From NCBI RefSeq assembly GCF_000378305.1, contig NZ_KB899540.1, positions 67,924 through 131,923 on the forward strand: DNA of 64,000 bases. Direction: 5' to 3'. Source of the stretch: Thioalkalivibrio sp. ALJ12. GTDB taxonomy: Bacteria; Pseudomonadota; Gammaproteobacteria; Ectothiorhodospirales; Ectothiorhodospiraceae. Below are positions 1 to 9,451 of the stretch, piece by piece. Each line of letters starts with the position of its first letter. Position 1 is the stretch's first letter. Position numbers and translations under genes: made by a program. Under the pieces are notes generated by a model. The model was not told where the DNA came from. It did no database searches and saw only the letters and a program-made list of their open reading frames with translations.

Positions 1-1121
1 AGGCCGAATACGCCTTCCGCCAGACTCGCCAGAAGGTGGTTCTGAAAAGCCTCGGCCGCGCGCACCTCGGTGACGTCCTCGATCACGCCATCGAACACGG
101 GCTCGCCGTCCTCGTCATGGCTGCGATACGCGGTCACGCGCGCCCGAAAGGCCCGACCACGCAGTGTCTGCAGGTCCAGTTCGCGCCCGACCACGCGACC
201 GTGCATCTCCAGATCGCGGCTGAATGCCTCGCGCGCGCCCGGATCGCGATACAGGTCTTGCACCGGGGTTGCGCGCAGCTGCGCCTCGGACTCGGCCTCA
301 AACAGCGCCACCATCGCCGGATTGAGCCAGACAAAGCGGCCTTCCGGCCCGGGCGTGTTGCGATAGACCCCCACCGGAAGGCGTCGGAACACGCCCCCAT
401 AAAACTCGAGTTCGCGCTCGTAGCGCCGGGCCTCGGATACATCGTGAATAATCGAGTACAGGTACGTGGTTCCATCCAGGACCACCGGGCCGGAGTACAC
501 CTCCACCTCCCGAATCTCGCCGCCGTGGATACGGTGGCGAAACCGGAAGAAACGGCGTTCCTCGTTCTTCGCTCGTTGCATCTCGACCCGCACGTCTTCC
601 GCCGACAGCGTGTTGATGTCGTGGATATACATGCCCTTGAGGGTGTCGGCCGAATAGCCGTAGAAGCTCACCGCGGCGGGGTTGGCATCGACAATCCGGC
701 CATCCGCCGGGTTGATCAGCAGCTTCGGTGCGGTATTGGCGGTAAACGTCTGCTCGTAGACCTGGGCTGCAGAATCGCCCCCGGGCCTGCGCTGAACGGT
801 CACGACGCGCCCATCGTCATCCGGCACCAGCGTCAACGTACAGGAGAGCGAGGCCCCTTCCGGTGCAGCCGGCGCGAGCATGTCCACGCTCAGGGTCACC
901 TCGGATGTGGCCGAACGCTGCAACGCGTCCGCCAGCGATGGCCGCTGTTCGGGCGCGATGCAGTCCACCAGTGCACTGCCCTGCAGATCAGCCGGCGAGC
1001 ACTCGAGCCACTCAGCCAGGCGGGCATTGACCGTGCAGATGGCACCGGCTGCGTCGAGGCGGGCCAGGCCTACTGCAATGTGCTCGCATTGAATGGGGTC
1101 GGCGCCTTCGGTGCTCGCCAT
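1..1121 (-). CDS. Multi-PAS sensor protein, C-terminal part outside window
   Basis: The reading frame starts at an ATG at 1121 and stays open to the window edge, giving 373 residues. I see at least three PAS-like units (about residues 14-75, 120-240 and 242-355) and the start of a fourth at the edge. The second and third end in PAC-like stretches such as SIIHDVSEARRYE and VIEDVTEVRAAE. PAS arrays of this kind usually precede a GGDEF and/or EAL output domain, but none is visible because the gene is cut. It lies 40 bp downstream of a PAS-GGDEF gene on the same strand, so the two are probably co-transcribed. No membrane segment is seen, so the sensor is probably cytoplasmic. Confidence 0.8.
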   Translation of the reverse strand, partial: MASTEGADPIQCEHIAVGLARLDAAGAICTVNARLAEWLECSPADLQGSALVDCIAPEQRPSLADALQRSATSEVTLSVDMLAPAAPEGASLSCTLTLVPDDDGRVVTVQRRPGGDSAAQVYEQTFTANTAPKLLINPADGRIVDANPAAVSFYGYSADTLKGMYIHDINTLSAEDVRVEMQRAKNEERRFFRFRHRIHGGEIREVEVYSGPVVLDGTTYLYSIIHDVSEARRYERELEFYGGVFRRLPVGVYRNTPGPEGRFVWLNPAMVALFEAESEAQLRATPVQDLYRDPGAREAFSRDLEMHGRVVGRELDLQTLRGRAFRARVTAYRSHDEDGEPVFDGVIEDVTEVRAAEAFQNHLLASLAEGVFG

Positions 1122-1161
1122 TCAGCTCACTCTGCCCGGAGCCCGGGGTCCAATGAAGTAG

Positions 1162-3537
1162 TCAATCATCCAGCCGCACGACCCGATTGCGCCCGCCCTT
1201 CTTGGCCACGTACATGGCCTCGTCCGCTCGCTTCACCCAGTCCCTGATCGACTCACCGGGGCGGCACTCCGCAACCCCCAGACTAATCGTCACAAGGCCC
1301 ACACAGGGGAATGCCGTAGCAGTGACCTGCTCGCGCAGCTGTTCGGCCACATGCTGGCCACGCTCCGCGTCCGTTCCGGGCAGCAGGACCACAAACTCCT
1401 CGCCCCCCCAGCGTCCCAGTACATCCGCCTCGCGCAGACGACCCTTCAGGGCATGCACCAGGAAGCGCAGGACCTCGTCGCCCACCTCGTGGCCGAACGT
1501 ATCGTTGATACGCTTGAAGTGGTCGATATCCAGCAGCAGTAGCGAGCAGGGATGCGCGTAACGCTGCGCACGGCGCGCCTCCTGATCCAGGAGCGTCTCG
1601 AAGTAGCCACGGTTGGCGGCATCGGTCAGCGGGTCGTAGAAAGCCTGGTGCTCCAGGGCGGCCTCGAGTTCTTTCTGCCGCGTGATGTCGTGGAACATCG
1701 CGATGTAGTACTCGATCTCGCCCTGATCGTCGTGGATCGCGGTAACGACCTCGTGCAGGGGGAAGATCTCGCCATTCTTGCGGCGATTCCAGATCTCGCC
1801 CTGCCAGTGGCCCGTCTCGCGCACCGTGCGGAACATCTCCTGGTAGAAGTCGCGATCCTGGCGCCCGGAATTCAGGATGCGCGGATTTGCCCCCACGGCC
1901 TCCTCTTCGGTATATCCCGTGAGCTGCGTGAACGTTGCGTTCACACGCTGGATGGTGCCCTCAACGTCCGTGATGAAGATGGCCTGGCTGGACTCGAAGG
2001 TCGCGGCCAGCAGGCGCTGCTCCTGTTCGAGGTGATACTGCTCGGTAATATCCTGCACCGTGCCGACCATGCGCGCGGGCGTGCCGCAGGGGCTGAGCTC
2101 CACGGAGGCTAGCTCGCGCACCACGCGCTCTGTACCGTCCGGCCGCAGGATGCGGTGGGTCACATCGAACTGCTCCAGACCAGCCAGGGCTCGGTCTACC
2201 GCCGCCTGTACGCGTTCACGGTCCCCCGGGTGGACCGCCTGCATGAACGCCCCATGCGTGCCCTCCCAGCGGGATCGTTCCATCCCGAAGATGCGATAGA
2301 CCTCGTCCGACCAGCGAATCTCGTGCTTCTGGAAATCACTGATCCAGTTGCCGACATGCGCGATGCTTTGTGCCAGGGCCAGTTCCTGCTCACTTCGGTG
2401 CAGAGCATGCTCGGCGCGCACCCGCTGCGTGATGTCCAGGATCACGCCGTGCCAGAGCACACTCCCGTCGTCCAGAGCCTCCGGACTCGCGTGGCCCTCC
2501 AGCCAGGTCTCGCCGCGTTCGGGACTCATCACGCGATAGCGCTGCAACCAGGGTTCCAGCGATCGCATCGACGCTTCGATGCTCGCGCGGATGCGTTCCA
2601 CGTCCTCCGGGTGGATCACGCGGAACACCGCCTCGGCATCGCGCATCGCCTCCTCGGGTGCAATCCCGAATATATCGGTCATCCCCTCGCTAGCGTATGG
2701 GTAGCAGCCACGCCCGTCGGGGTGCTGGCGGTACTGGTAAATCACGCCGGGCAGGTTGCGGGCGATCTTTTCCAGGTGTCGCTCGGTCTCGACGCGCGCG
2801 CCGATATCCTGAAAAGCACCCACCAGTTCGGTCACCGCACCGGTTGCATCACGAATGGCGGTGATCTGGTCCTCCAGCCACTGCCAGTGGCCGTTGGGCA
2901 TCCGCTGGCGGTAGTTCAGGCGGCAGAACCCTTGGGCCCCGTCGGACAGCCAGCGCCGCACCTGACTGACGCAGCGGCCATAGTCCTCCGGGGCGATGTG
3001 GGTTGTCAGCCAGTCCGGGTTCGAGCTGATCTGCTCCGGGGCCCAACCGGTCACCGAGACCGAGTTGCGGCTGAGCCAGGTCATGGTGCCGAGGTTGTGC
3101 GGATCCATGGTGTAGATCACCGCGGGGCTGGCATGCAACAGGCTGTCCATGCGCTGCTCGGCCTGCTTGCGCGTATCGATATCGGCAACAGCCGCCAGTA
3201 GCGCCTCCGGGCTATCAATCGTCGCGGGGATACGGCTGATACTGATCTCGACCCAGCGGGCAAGGCCTGTGGCGTCCACCAGGCGAACCTCGACCTGGCA
3301 GTTGGGGCAGCCACCGTCAAGCAGACCGCGGCGTCGCGCCTCGCAGGGCTCGACATCCTCGGGGAGCAGGCGCTCGCGCAACCATCCCCCGACCAGATCC
3401 CCAGGGTCGCAGGCCAGCATCTCCCCCAGACGCGGGTTCGCGCGCAGGATGCGCCCCTCCGTGTCCATCTCGGCCAGCCCAACCGGGGCATGCTCGAACA
3501 GCGCGGCGTAGCCGTGGGCCGCACAAATCTCCGTCAT
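1162..3537 (-). CDS. PAS-domain diguanylate cyclase (5 PAS-like units + GGDEF)
   Basis: A 791-residue protein that should make c-di-GMP from GTP. PAS/PAC-like units lie at roughly residues 10-125, 130-250, 255-375, 385-500 and 505-630, and a GGDEF domain fills 630-791. The active-site motif is intact (GGEEF, 711-715). An RxxD inhibitory site (READ, 702-705) sits exactly five residues upstream, so product inhibition is expected. There is no signal peptide or membrane helix, which indicates a soluble sensor. The start ATG at 3537 has an AAGGA seven bases upstream. A second PAS gene follows 40 bp downstream. The ligand of the PAS domains cannot be told from sequence. Confidence 0.93.
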   Translation of the reverse strand: MTEICAAHGYAALFEHAPVGLAEMDTEGRILRANPRLGEMLACDPGDLVGGWLRERLLPEDVEPCEARRRGLLDGGCPNCQVEVRLVDATGLARWVEISISRIPATIDSPEALLAAVADIDTRKQAEQRMDSLLHASPAVIYTMDPHNLGTMTWLSRNSVSVTGWAPEQISSNPDWLTTHIAPEDYGRCVSQVRRWLSDGAQGFCRLNYRQRMPNGHWQWLEDQITAIRDATGAVTELVGAFQDIGARVETERHLEKIARNLPGVIYQYRQHPDGRGCYPYASEGMTDIFGIAPEEAMRDAEAVFRVIHPEDVERIRASIEASMRSLEPWLQRYRVMSPERGETWLEGHASPEALDDGSVLWHGVILDITQRVRAEHALHRSEQELALAQSIAHVGNWISDFQKHEIRWSDEVYRIFGMERSRWEGTHGAFMQAVHPGDRERVQAAVDRALAGLEQFDVTHRILRPDGTERVVRELASVELSPCGTPARMVGTVQDITEQYHLEQEQRLLAATFESSQAIFITDVEGTIQRVNATFTQLTGYTEEEAVGANPRILNSGRQDRDFYQEMFRTVRETGHWQGEIWNRRKNGEIFPLHEVVTAIHDDQGEIEYYIAMFHDITRQKELEAALEHQAFYDPLTDAANRGYFETLLDQEARRAQRYAHPCSLLLLDIDHFKRINDTFGHEVGDEVLRFLVHALKGRLREADVLGRWGGEEFVVLLPGTDAERGQHVAEQLREQVTATAFPCVGLVTISLGVAECRPGESIRDWVKRADEAMYVAKKGGRNRVVRLDD

Positions 3538-3697
3538 TCCTAGTCCTTGCCCGTCTCGAAAAGGCCTGCCTGGCCTTTCCTCCCCCTGGCGGGAGTATCC
3601 ACGGACCCGTTAATGAATCCTTATAGTCGGTCTAAACCCTACCACAGGGGTCGGAATTTTTCGTATACCCCCGCAAGAATCGAGAAGTACAGCACGC

Positions 3698-3725
3698 AAA
3701 AAAAAGCCCCCGGGAAACCGGGGGC
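3698..3725 (-). terminator. Rho-independent terminator of the gcv operon
   Basis: Read on the minus strand, an 8-bp GC-only stem (3718-3725 pairing with 3706-3713, loop of four) is followed directly by eight T residues (3705-3698). It lies 28 bp after the gcvPB stop codon, as expected for the end of the leftward glycine cleavage operon. Confidence 0.9.
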
Positions 3726-3753
3726 CCTGACAGCACAACCGAACGTGACCGGA

Positions 3754-5265
3754 TTAACCGCTGGTTCCCGTACGCGGGGCCGGCTCGCCTTCATCCGTAC
3801 TCGGCTCCTGGTACACCACGTCCAGCGCCTTGGCCGCGGCCACCTCGTTGAAGCGGCGGTTGGGCAGGTTGTGCGGCGACGCCTTGATGGTGTCGATGTC
3901 GCGACCGGCCTCTTCCAGGATCGCAACCATCGCCTCGACGAAGCCGTCCAGCGTCTCCTTCGACTCGGTCTCGGTCGGCTCGACCAGCAGGCACTCCGGC
4001 ACCAGCAGCGGGAAGTAGGTGGTCGGCGCGTGGTAGCCGTGGTCCAGCAGGCGCTTGGCGACGTCGCCGGCCGTCAGGCCCAGTTCCTTCGCCTGCTTCT
4101 TCAGCGTGACGATGAACTCGTGCGTCGCACGGCGCTCGGGATAGGCCAGGTCGAAGCCGGCGCTTTCCAGTTCGCGCGCCAGGTAGTTGGCGTTCAGCGT
4201 GGCGAACTCGGACACGCGCTGCATGCCCTCGCGGCCCAGCATGCGCATGTAGACATAGGCGCGCAGCAGCACGCCGGCGTTGCCGGCAAACGCGGACAGC
4301 CGGCCGATGGTCTCGGGGTAGTCCGTCTCTGTGGCGAAACGGTAACCGCCCTCGCCGTCCTCGACCACGTGCGGCACCGGCATGTACGGCAGCAGGCGCT
4401 CGCCAACGCCCACAGCACCGGAACCCGGGCCACCCCCGCCGTGCGGCGTGGAGAAAGTCTTGTGCAGGTTCATGTGGATCACGTCGAAGCCCATGTCGCC
4501 CGGACGCACCTTGCCTAGGATCGCGTTCAGGTTGGCGCCGTCGTAGTACAGCAGGCCGCCGGCGTCGTGCACGATCTTCGCGATCTCGGAGATGCGGCGC
4601 TCGAACACGCCCACGGTAGACGGGTTGGTCAGCATGATCCCGGCGGTCTGCGGGCCCACGGCCTCTTTCAGTGCCTCCAGGTCGACGTCTCCCATGGCGT
4701 CCGTCGGGATCTCGCGCACCTCGTAGCCGCACATGATCGCCGTGGCCGGATTGGTGCCGTGTGCGGCATCCGGAACGATGATCTCGCGGCGGTCGCTGTC
4801 GCCGCGCGCATCGTGATAGGCGCGGATCATCGCCACGCCGGTGAACTCGCCCTGCGCGCCGGCCATCGGGGCCAGCGAAACGGCCTTCATGCCGGTCACG
4901 TCCTTCAGCATCTCCTGCAGCTCGAACATGGTGTGCAGGAAGCCCTGGCTGTGGCTGGCCGGGGCATGCGGGTGCCGGTTCAGGAAGCCGGGCAGCATGG
5001 CCAGGCTGTTACAGGCGCGCGGGTTGTACTTCATCGTGCACGAGCCCAGCGGGTAGAACTCGGTGTCTATGGAGAAGTTCTTTTGCGACAACCGCGTGTA
5101 GTGACGCACCACATCCAGCTCCGAGGCCGCAGGCAGGCCGGGGGCCGATTTGCGCTGCAGGTTCGCGGGGATGGCAGTCGTGGCATGCGCACGAGGCGCC
5201 TGCGCCACGGCCGAGCGACCGGCACGCGAACGTTCGAAGATCAGATGGTTTTCCGTGGTGTTCAT
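3754..5265 (-). CDS. gcvPB: Glycine dehydrogenase (decarboxylating) subunit 2
   Basis: The P2 subunit of the split glycine decarboxylase (P-protein). It carries pyridoxal phosphate, decarboxylates glycine and passes the aminomethyl group to lipoyl-GcvH. From the ATG at 5265 it is 503 residues, normal for this subunit. The PLP-binding lysine is K269 in [15 protein letters not shown], a very conserved stretch. The frame is open 60 bp further upstream, but family members start close to the chosen ATG. It is the last gene of the operon, 71 bp after tpx and ahead of a strong terminator. The partner subunit gcvPA lies on the other side of tpx. Confidence 0.97.
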   Translation of the reverse strand: MNTTENHLIFERSRAGRSAVAQAPRAHATTAIPANLQRKSAPGLPAASELDVVRHYTRLSQKNFSIDTEFYPLGSCTMKYNPRACNSLAMLPGFLNRHPHAPASHSQGFLHTMFELQEMLKDVTGMKAVSLAPMAGAQGEFTGVAMIRAYHDARGDSDRREIIVPDAAHGTNPATAIMCGYEVREIPTDAMGDVDLEALKEAVGPQTAGIMLTNPSTVGVFERRISEIAKIVHDAGGLLYYDGANLNAILGKVRPGDMGFDVIHMNLHKTFSTPHGGGGPGSGAVGVGERLLPYMPVPHVVEDGEGGYRFATETDYPETIGRLSAFAGNAGVLLRAYVYMRMLGREGMQRVSEFATLNANYLARELESAGFDLAYPERRATHEFIVTLKKQAKELGLTAGDVAKRLLDHGYHAPTTYFPLLVPECLLVEPTETESKETLDGFVEAMVAILEEAGRDIDTIKASPHNLPNRRFNEVAAAKALDVVYQEPSTDEGEPAPRTGTSG

Positions 5266-5295
5266 AGCGGTTTCTCGCTTCAGGAATTCGTTGGA

Positions 5296-5323
5296 GGCGG
5301 CCGGGCCAGGAGGCCCGGCCGCC
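5296..5323 (-). other. GC-rich intercistronic hairpin between tpx and gcvPB
   Basis: A perfect 12-bp stem (5296-5307 with 5312-5323, AGGA loop) lies between the tpx stop and the gcvPB start. No T-run follows on either strand, so it does not look like an intrinsic terminator. It could stabilise mRNA segments or tune expression of the distal gene. A similar hairpin (about 7312-7334) lies between gcvH and gcvPA. Confidence 0.5.
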
Positions 5324-5336
5324 AATGGCCCGTGTT

Positions 5337-5864
5337 TTATTGCGTCGGGCTCAGATCGGCCCGGTCATCCAGGCCCTTGAAGATGGCGTCGTAGTCCGGC
5401 TCGTCGCCGATCTCGGAAACGAGCTCCGCGTGCATCACCAGATTGTCGGTGTCCAGCAGCACAACGCCGCGGGCGGTGATGCCCTCCAGCGGGCCGTCCT
5501 GGATCAGCACGCCGTAGTCCTTGGCGAAATTTCGATCGCGCATCATCGACAGCACGGTCACACGCTCGAGGTTCTCGGCGGCGCAGAAGCGGCCCATCGC
5601 GAACGGCAGGTCGGCGGAGACCACCAGGATCTCCAGATCCGGGCGCTGCTTGACCATGTCCTCGAACTTCTTGGTGGACTCGGCACAGACCGGGGTGTCC
5701 AGACTGGGCACGATCGAGATCAGCTTGCGCTTGTCGCCAAAGTGGGCGAGCGAGACGTCCTCGAGGTCCTTGGTCGTCAGCTTGAAATCCGGGGCCGGCG
5801 AGCCGACGTGCGGCAGGTCGCCGTTGGTATGGATCGGATTACCCTTCAGTTTGACTTCGGCCAT
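5337..5864 (-). CDS. tpx: Thiol peroxidase (atypical 2-Cys peroxiredoxin)
   Basis: A 175-residue Tpx that reduces H2O2 and organic peroxides at the expense of thioredoxin. The peroxidatic cysteine is C60 in SLDTPVC and the resolving cysteine is C94 in AMGRFC, both at the usual Tpx spacing. There is no clear signal peptide. The gene lies inside the glycine cleavage operon between gcvPA (50 bp upstream) and gcvPB (71 bp downstream), all on one strand, and should therefore be expressed with them. The function is secure. The functional reason for its place in the operon is unknown. Confidence 0.96.
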   Translation of the reverse strand: MAEVKLKGNPIHTNGDLPHVGSPAPDFKLTTKDLEDVSLAHFGDKRKLISIVPSLDTPVCAESTKKFEDMVKQRPDLEILVVSADLPFAMGRFCAAENLERVTVLSMMRDRNFAKDYGVLIQDGPLEGITARGVVLLDTDNLVMHAELVSEIGDEPDYDAIFKGLDDRADLSPTQ

Positions 5865-5914
5865 GGCGTGCCTCCTCAGGCTTGTGGTGTATGGCGCGTC
5901 GGGTGCGGCCTGCG

Positions 5915-7273
5915 TCAGGCGGCCTTCGCCTGCTCGCAGGTCGTCACATACTGCTCGAGATCGGCATCCGTCTTGGTCTCGGTCGCGCAGGCCAGTACGC
6001 AGCCGTCGAGCTGGGCGTAGTCGCGGCCCAGCTGGTATCCGGCCAGCACGCCGGCGTCGGCCATCGCCTGCACGCGGTCCGCCGCGTTTCCGCCGAAGTC
6101 CAGGGCGACCTCGTGGAAGTACTCGCCGGTAAAGCGCGGCTTGATGCCCTTGGCCGCGAGCTTCTCCACCAGCGCGTGGGTGTTGGCGTAGCAGGCCTCG
6201 GCCACGCGGGTCAGGCCCTCGTCACCCAGCATGGACATGTGGATCGTCGCGGCGGTGACCACCAGGCCCTGGTTGGTGCAGATGTTCGAAGTGGCCTTGG
6301 AGCGGCGGATGTGCTGCTCGCGGGCCTGCAGTGTCAGCACGTAGCCCGGCTTGCCGTCGGCATCCTCGGCGCGGCCGACGATACGCCCCGGCATCTGCCG
6401 GATGTGCTTCTTGCGCGTAGTCATGAAGCCGAAGTACGGCCCGCCGGAGGACAGCGGGGCCCCCAGCGGCTGGCCCTCGCCCACCACGATATCGACGCCG
6501 TTCTCGCCCCACTCACCCGGCGGCTTCAGCAGTGCCAGCGAGACCGGGTTTACCACAGCGATCACCGGGACCTCGCGCTGCTCGGCCCAGCCGGTGAGCG
6601 CGTCGACATCTTCCAGGATGCCGAAGAAGTTCGGCTGGCTGATGATCATCGCGGTCACGTCGTCGTCCGCGAACGGCGCCAGCGCCTCGACCGGCGTCTG
6701 GCCGGAGGTCTCGTCGAACGGAATCTCGACCAGCTCGATGCCCTGGTTACCGATCAGGGTGTGGATCACGCGGCGATAATCCGGATGCAGCGCGCCTGGC
6801 ACGAGGATCTTCTTGCTCTTCGAGCGGCGGTTCACGCGCACCGCCATCAGCACGGCCTCGGCCAGTGCGGAGGCGCCGTCGTACAGCGAGGCGTTGGAGG
6901 CCTCCATACCGGTCAGGCGGCTGATCATCGTCTGGTACTCGTAGATCAGCTGCAGCGTGCCCTGGCTGGCCTCCGCCTGGTACGGCGTGTAGGCACTGTA
7001 GAACTCGCCACGCGTGGCGATCTGCCATACGGCCGCCGGGATATGGTGCTCGTAGGCCCCGGCGCCGATGAAATTGGACGCCATGCCGTCCCGCGCCGCA
7101 CGCTCCTGCATCAGACGCGAGATCGCCATCTCGTTCAGTCCCTCGGGGACCTTTTCGAGCGCCGGCGCGCGCAGTTCTTTCGGGATCTCGTCGAACAGAT
7201 CCTCGATGGAATCGGCGCCGATGCGGTCGAGCATCGAGCGGATGTCTTCTTCGGTATGCGGGATAAAGGGCAT
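5915..7273 (-). CDS. gcvPA: Glycine dehydrogenase (decarboxylating) subunit 1
   Basis: The P1 subunit of the split glycine decarboxylase, 452 residues from the ATG at 7273. It starts with the typical [15 protein letters not shown] stretch, and the frame shows the family hallmarks [14 protein letters not shown] and TSNICTNQG. It works as a complex with GcvPB. The frame is open a further 105 bp upstream, but that extension has no family similarity and overlaps the gcvH-gcvPA spacer. That 118-bp spacer contains a GC-rich hairpin near 7312-7334. Confidence 0.97.
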   Translation of the reverse strand: MPFIPHTEEDIRSMLDRIGADSIEDLFDEIPKELRAPALEKVPEGLNEMAISRLMQERAARDGMASNFIGAGAYEHHIPAAVWQIATRGEFYSAYTPYQAEASQGTLQLIYEYQTMISRLTGMEASNASLYDGASALAEAVLMAVRVNRRSKSKKILVPGALHPDYRRVIHTLIGNQGIELVEIPFDETSGQTPVEALAPFADDDVTAMIISQPNFFGILEDVDALTGWAEQREVPVIAVVNPVSLALLKPPGEWGENGVDIVVGEGQPLGAPLSSGGPYFGFMTTRKKHIRQMPGRIVGRAEDADGKPGYVLTLQAREQHIRRSKATSNICTNQGLVVTAATIHMSMLGDEGLTRVAEACYANTHALVEKLAAKGIKPRFTGEYFHEVALDFGGNAADRVQAMADAGVLAGYQLGRDYAQLDGCVLACATETKTDADLEQYVTTCEQAKAA

Positions 7274-7391
7274 GTCGTACTCGCTTTCGCTACTGCGAAG
7301 TTCGGATCGGGCCCCGGGCCGGATGCCCGGGGCGCCTTCTCGCTCCAGCCAGGCCGGCTCCGTCAGGAACCGCCCCACCGGGAACGTCGAA

Positions 7392-7784
7392 TCAGGATTC
7401 GGCCTCGACGTGCGCCGCGTAGGCGTCGGCGTCCATCAGGGCGTCGAGCTGGCTCGCGTCGGAGGGCTTCATCTTGAACAGCCAGCCCTCGTCGAACGGC
7501 GACTCGTTGACCTTCTCGGGGCTGTCGGCCAGCTCTTCGTTGGCCTCGGTCACCTCGCCAGACAGCGGGGCGTACACGTCCGAGGCGGCTTTGACCGACT
7601 CGACCGTCGCGCAGGCGGAACCGGCCTCCACCGAGGCGCCCGCCTCCGGGGCCTCCACGAACACCAGATCGCCCAGCAGTTCCTGCGCGTGATCGGTAAT
7701 GCCGATGGTCACGCTGCCGTCGGCCTCCTGGCGCACCCACTCGTGGCTCTTGGTGTACTTCAGATCCTTCGGTGCTTCGCTCAT
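7392..7784 (-). CDS. gcvH: Glycine cleavage system H protein
   Basis: The lipoyl carrier of the glycine cleavage complex, 130 residues from the ATG at 7784, with a good Shine-Dalgarno (AAGGAAG) just upstream. The lipoyl lysine is K65 in [16 protein letters not shown]. It follows gcvT by 74 bp and shares its riboswitch. It differs clearly from the second lipoyl protein of the window (37354-37806), which has the different motif ESGKWAG. Confidence 0.97.
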   Translation of the reverse strand: MSEAPKDLKYTKSHEWVRQEADGSVTIGITDHAQELLGDLVFVEAPEAGASVEAGSACATVESVKAASDVYAPLSGEVTEANEELADSPEKVNESPFDEGWLFKMKPSDASQLDALMDADAYAAHVEAES

Positions 7785-7858
7785 GACGTCTTCCTTTTTC
7801 GTTTGGATCCCGCCTGCGCAGTGTAGTCTGTGGCAAGCGGCATGAGGCAATAAAATCG

Positions 7859-8956
7859 CTAGCGATTCAGTTCGATCTGTGGCTCGCCGTTACGCACGAA
7901 TACGGGCTTGACCACCCGCACCGGCAGCATGCGCCCGCGGATGTCGGCCTGCAGTTCCTCGGCGTCCACCGCGGCCGGGATGCGCGCAAACGCAACCGAC
8001 ACGCCCAGGCTCGGCGAGAAGCTGCCGGAGGTCACCACGCCGTCGCCGGCCGCGGTCTCGATACGGGTGCCGCCGCGCAGCACGCCGCGACCCTCGAGCA
8101 CCAGCCCGACCATGCGCTCCGGCACACCCTCGGCCTTCCACTGTTCGATGGCCTTGCGGCCGATGAAGTCGCGCTCGGCGTCCTTCAGGGCGATGGTCCA
8201 GCCGAGGTTCGCGGTCAGCGGATTGGTCTGGTCGTCCATGTCCGTGCCGTAGAGGTTCATGCCGGCCTCCAGGCGCAGCGTGTCCCGCGCGCCCAGGCCG
8301 ATCGGGTTCACGCCGGCGTCCTTCAACTGCTCCCAGAAGCCTTCGGCCTGCTCCGCCGGCAGAATCACCTCGAAGCCGTCCTCGCCGGTGTAGCCGGTTC
8401 GGGCGACAAACCAGGAATCGTTCCAGACGGCGGAGAAGGGCTTGAGATCGCCGGCCTTGCGCAGGTCCTCCGGCAGCAGCGGCAGCGTCTTCTGCACGGC
8501 CTGCGGGCCCTGGATCGCGATCAGCGCGAACTCCGGGCGCGGCTCGACGTTCACGTCGAAGCCCTTCGCCACCTGCTGCATGTGGGCGATATCACCCTCG
8601 GCGGTCGCGGCATTGACCACGGCGCGGTAGCTGGTGCCCCCGGTCCAGTAGATGATCAGGTCGTCGATCACGCCGCCGGACTCGTTCAGCATGCAGCTGT
8701 ACAGGGCGCGGCCCTCGGTCTTCAGCTTGGCGACGTCATTGGCCAGCAGGTAGCGCAGGAAGGCCTGCGCCTGCGGGCCGTGGATGTCGACGACCTGCAT
8801 GTGCGAGACGTCGAACATGCCGGCCCCGGCGCGCACCATCTTGTGCTCCTCCATCTGGGAGCCGTAGTGCAGCGGCATCTCCCAGCCGGCGAAATCGACC
8901 AGCTTGGCCCCGGCGCGCTGGTGCGCGGCGTGAAGCGGCGTTTTCTTCAGACTCAT
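7859..8956 (-). CDS. gcvT: Aminomethyltransferase (glycine cleavage T protein)
   Basis: GcvT transfers the methylene group from aminomethyl-lipoyl-GcvH to tetrahydrofolate and releases ammonia. It is 365 residues from the ATG at 8956, preceded by AAGGCGAC. The start ([13 protein letters not shown]) and the N-terminal [17 protein letters not shown] stretch are typical of the family. It is the first gene of the leftward operon, 77 bp downstream of the terminator arm of a glycine riboswitch. Longer open frames reach into the riboswitch and are not coding. Confidence 0.97.
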   Translation of the reverse strand: MSLKKTPLHAAHQRAGAKLVDFAGWEMPLHYGSQMEEHKMVRAGAGMFDVSHMQVVDIHGPQAQAFLRYLLANDVAKLKTEGRALYSCMLNESGGVIDDLIIYWTGGTSYRAVVNAATAEGDIAHMQQVAKGFDVNVEPRPEFALIAIQGPQAVQKTLPLLPEDLRKAGDLKPFSAVWNDSWFVARTGYTGEDGFEVILPAEQAEGFWEQLKDAGVNPIGLGARDTLRLEAGMNLYGTDMDDQTNPLTANLGWTIALKDAERDFIGRKAIEQWKAEGVPERMVGLVLEGRGVLRGGTRIETAAGDGVVTSGSFSPSLGVSVAFARIPAAVDAEELQADIRGRMLPVRVVKPVFVRNGEPQIELNR

Positions 8957-9033
8957 CGTTTGTCGCCTTGCATCCATATTCATGAGACGGACCGTCTGCC
9001 GGCCCGATGCGTCCCCTACGTATACGCGGGGCA

Positions 9034-9074
9034 TAAAAAAAGGGCGGCCAGCAGGGTCTACCTGCCAGCCGCCC
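9034..9074 (-). terminator. Riboswitch expression platform (intrinsic terminator)
   Basis: On the minus strand, directly after the second aptamer, a long GC stem (about 9042-9074) is followed by a run of seven T residues (9041-9035). Placed between a glycine aptamer and gcvT, it is the expected switchable terminator. With an aptamer of this type, glycine binding should favour read-through. Confidence 0.85.
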
Positions 9075-9270
9075 CTCTGTCCTGAAACCTGAGAGTTTGC
9101 GCCGTGCCAGCGATTGCTCGCTGCAGGGCCGCCCCCTTCGGTGGACCGTTGCCGGCCGCTCTCCAGAGTGTGTCTTCTGCACCGTTCCGGTCCGGTAGCC
9201 TGAGCGATTCCGGGCGGATGTTGCGCCTTCGGCGTCTGCCAATCGACTTGCGATCGCAGATCTCTTCCAG
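9072..9270 (-). promoter_or_regulatory. Tandem glycine riboswitch
   Basis: Read leftward there are two glycine aptamers in series. Aptamer 1 (about 9270-9155) shows GGAAGAG at its 5' end, GCCGAAGGCGCAA, ATCGCTCAGGC and a closing ACTCTGGAGAG. Aptamer 2 (about 9160-9072) shows GGAGAG, CACCGAAGGGGGC, CAAACTCTCAGGTTTCAGGA and CAGAGGGG. These are the conserved blocks of the gcvT-type RNA. The switch controls the whole gcvT-gcvH-gcvPA-tpx-gcvPB operon by sensing glycine, using the terminator that follows. Confidence 0.94.
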
Positions 9271-9311
9271 AACGGTGTGCGGGCATTGTCGGGCACCCGC
9301 AGACGAAACTA

Positions 9312-9341
9312 ATTGTACACCCAAATACCTCCTTCGCGAAA
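9312..9341 (-). promoter_or_regulatory. Candidate sigma70 promoter of the gcv operon
   Basis: On the minus strand a TACAAT (-10, 9317-9312; 5 of 6 consensus) lies about 17-18 bp after a weak -35 (TTTCGC/TTCGCG, near 9341-9335). Transcription would start near 9305, about 35 bp before the first aptamer. This is a motif match only. I see nothing else identifiable in 9342-9451. Confidence 0.45.
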
Positions 9342-9451
9342 GCCCGGACGGGTGGCGGCGACTTTTCGGCGGCGGGCTTGTGACCCACCTGAACCTCAGG
9401 GGCACTGCCACCGCAAACCTCGCAAGGACAGTGCTGGAGCCCGCGCCAGCG

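Noticed and set aside
5882-7477. A 531-residue plus-strand open frame opposite gcvPA
   Set aside because: Shadow of gcvPA; no conserved domain and no credible ribosome site.
8957-9388. N-terminal extension of gcvT
   Set aside because: The extra codons run through the glycine riboswitch and its terminator, which are RNA structures.
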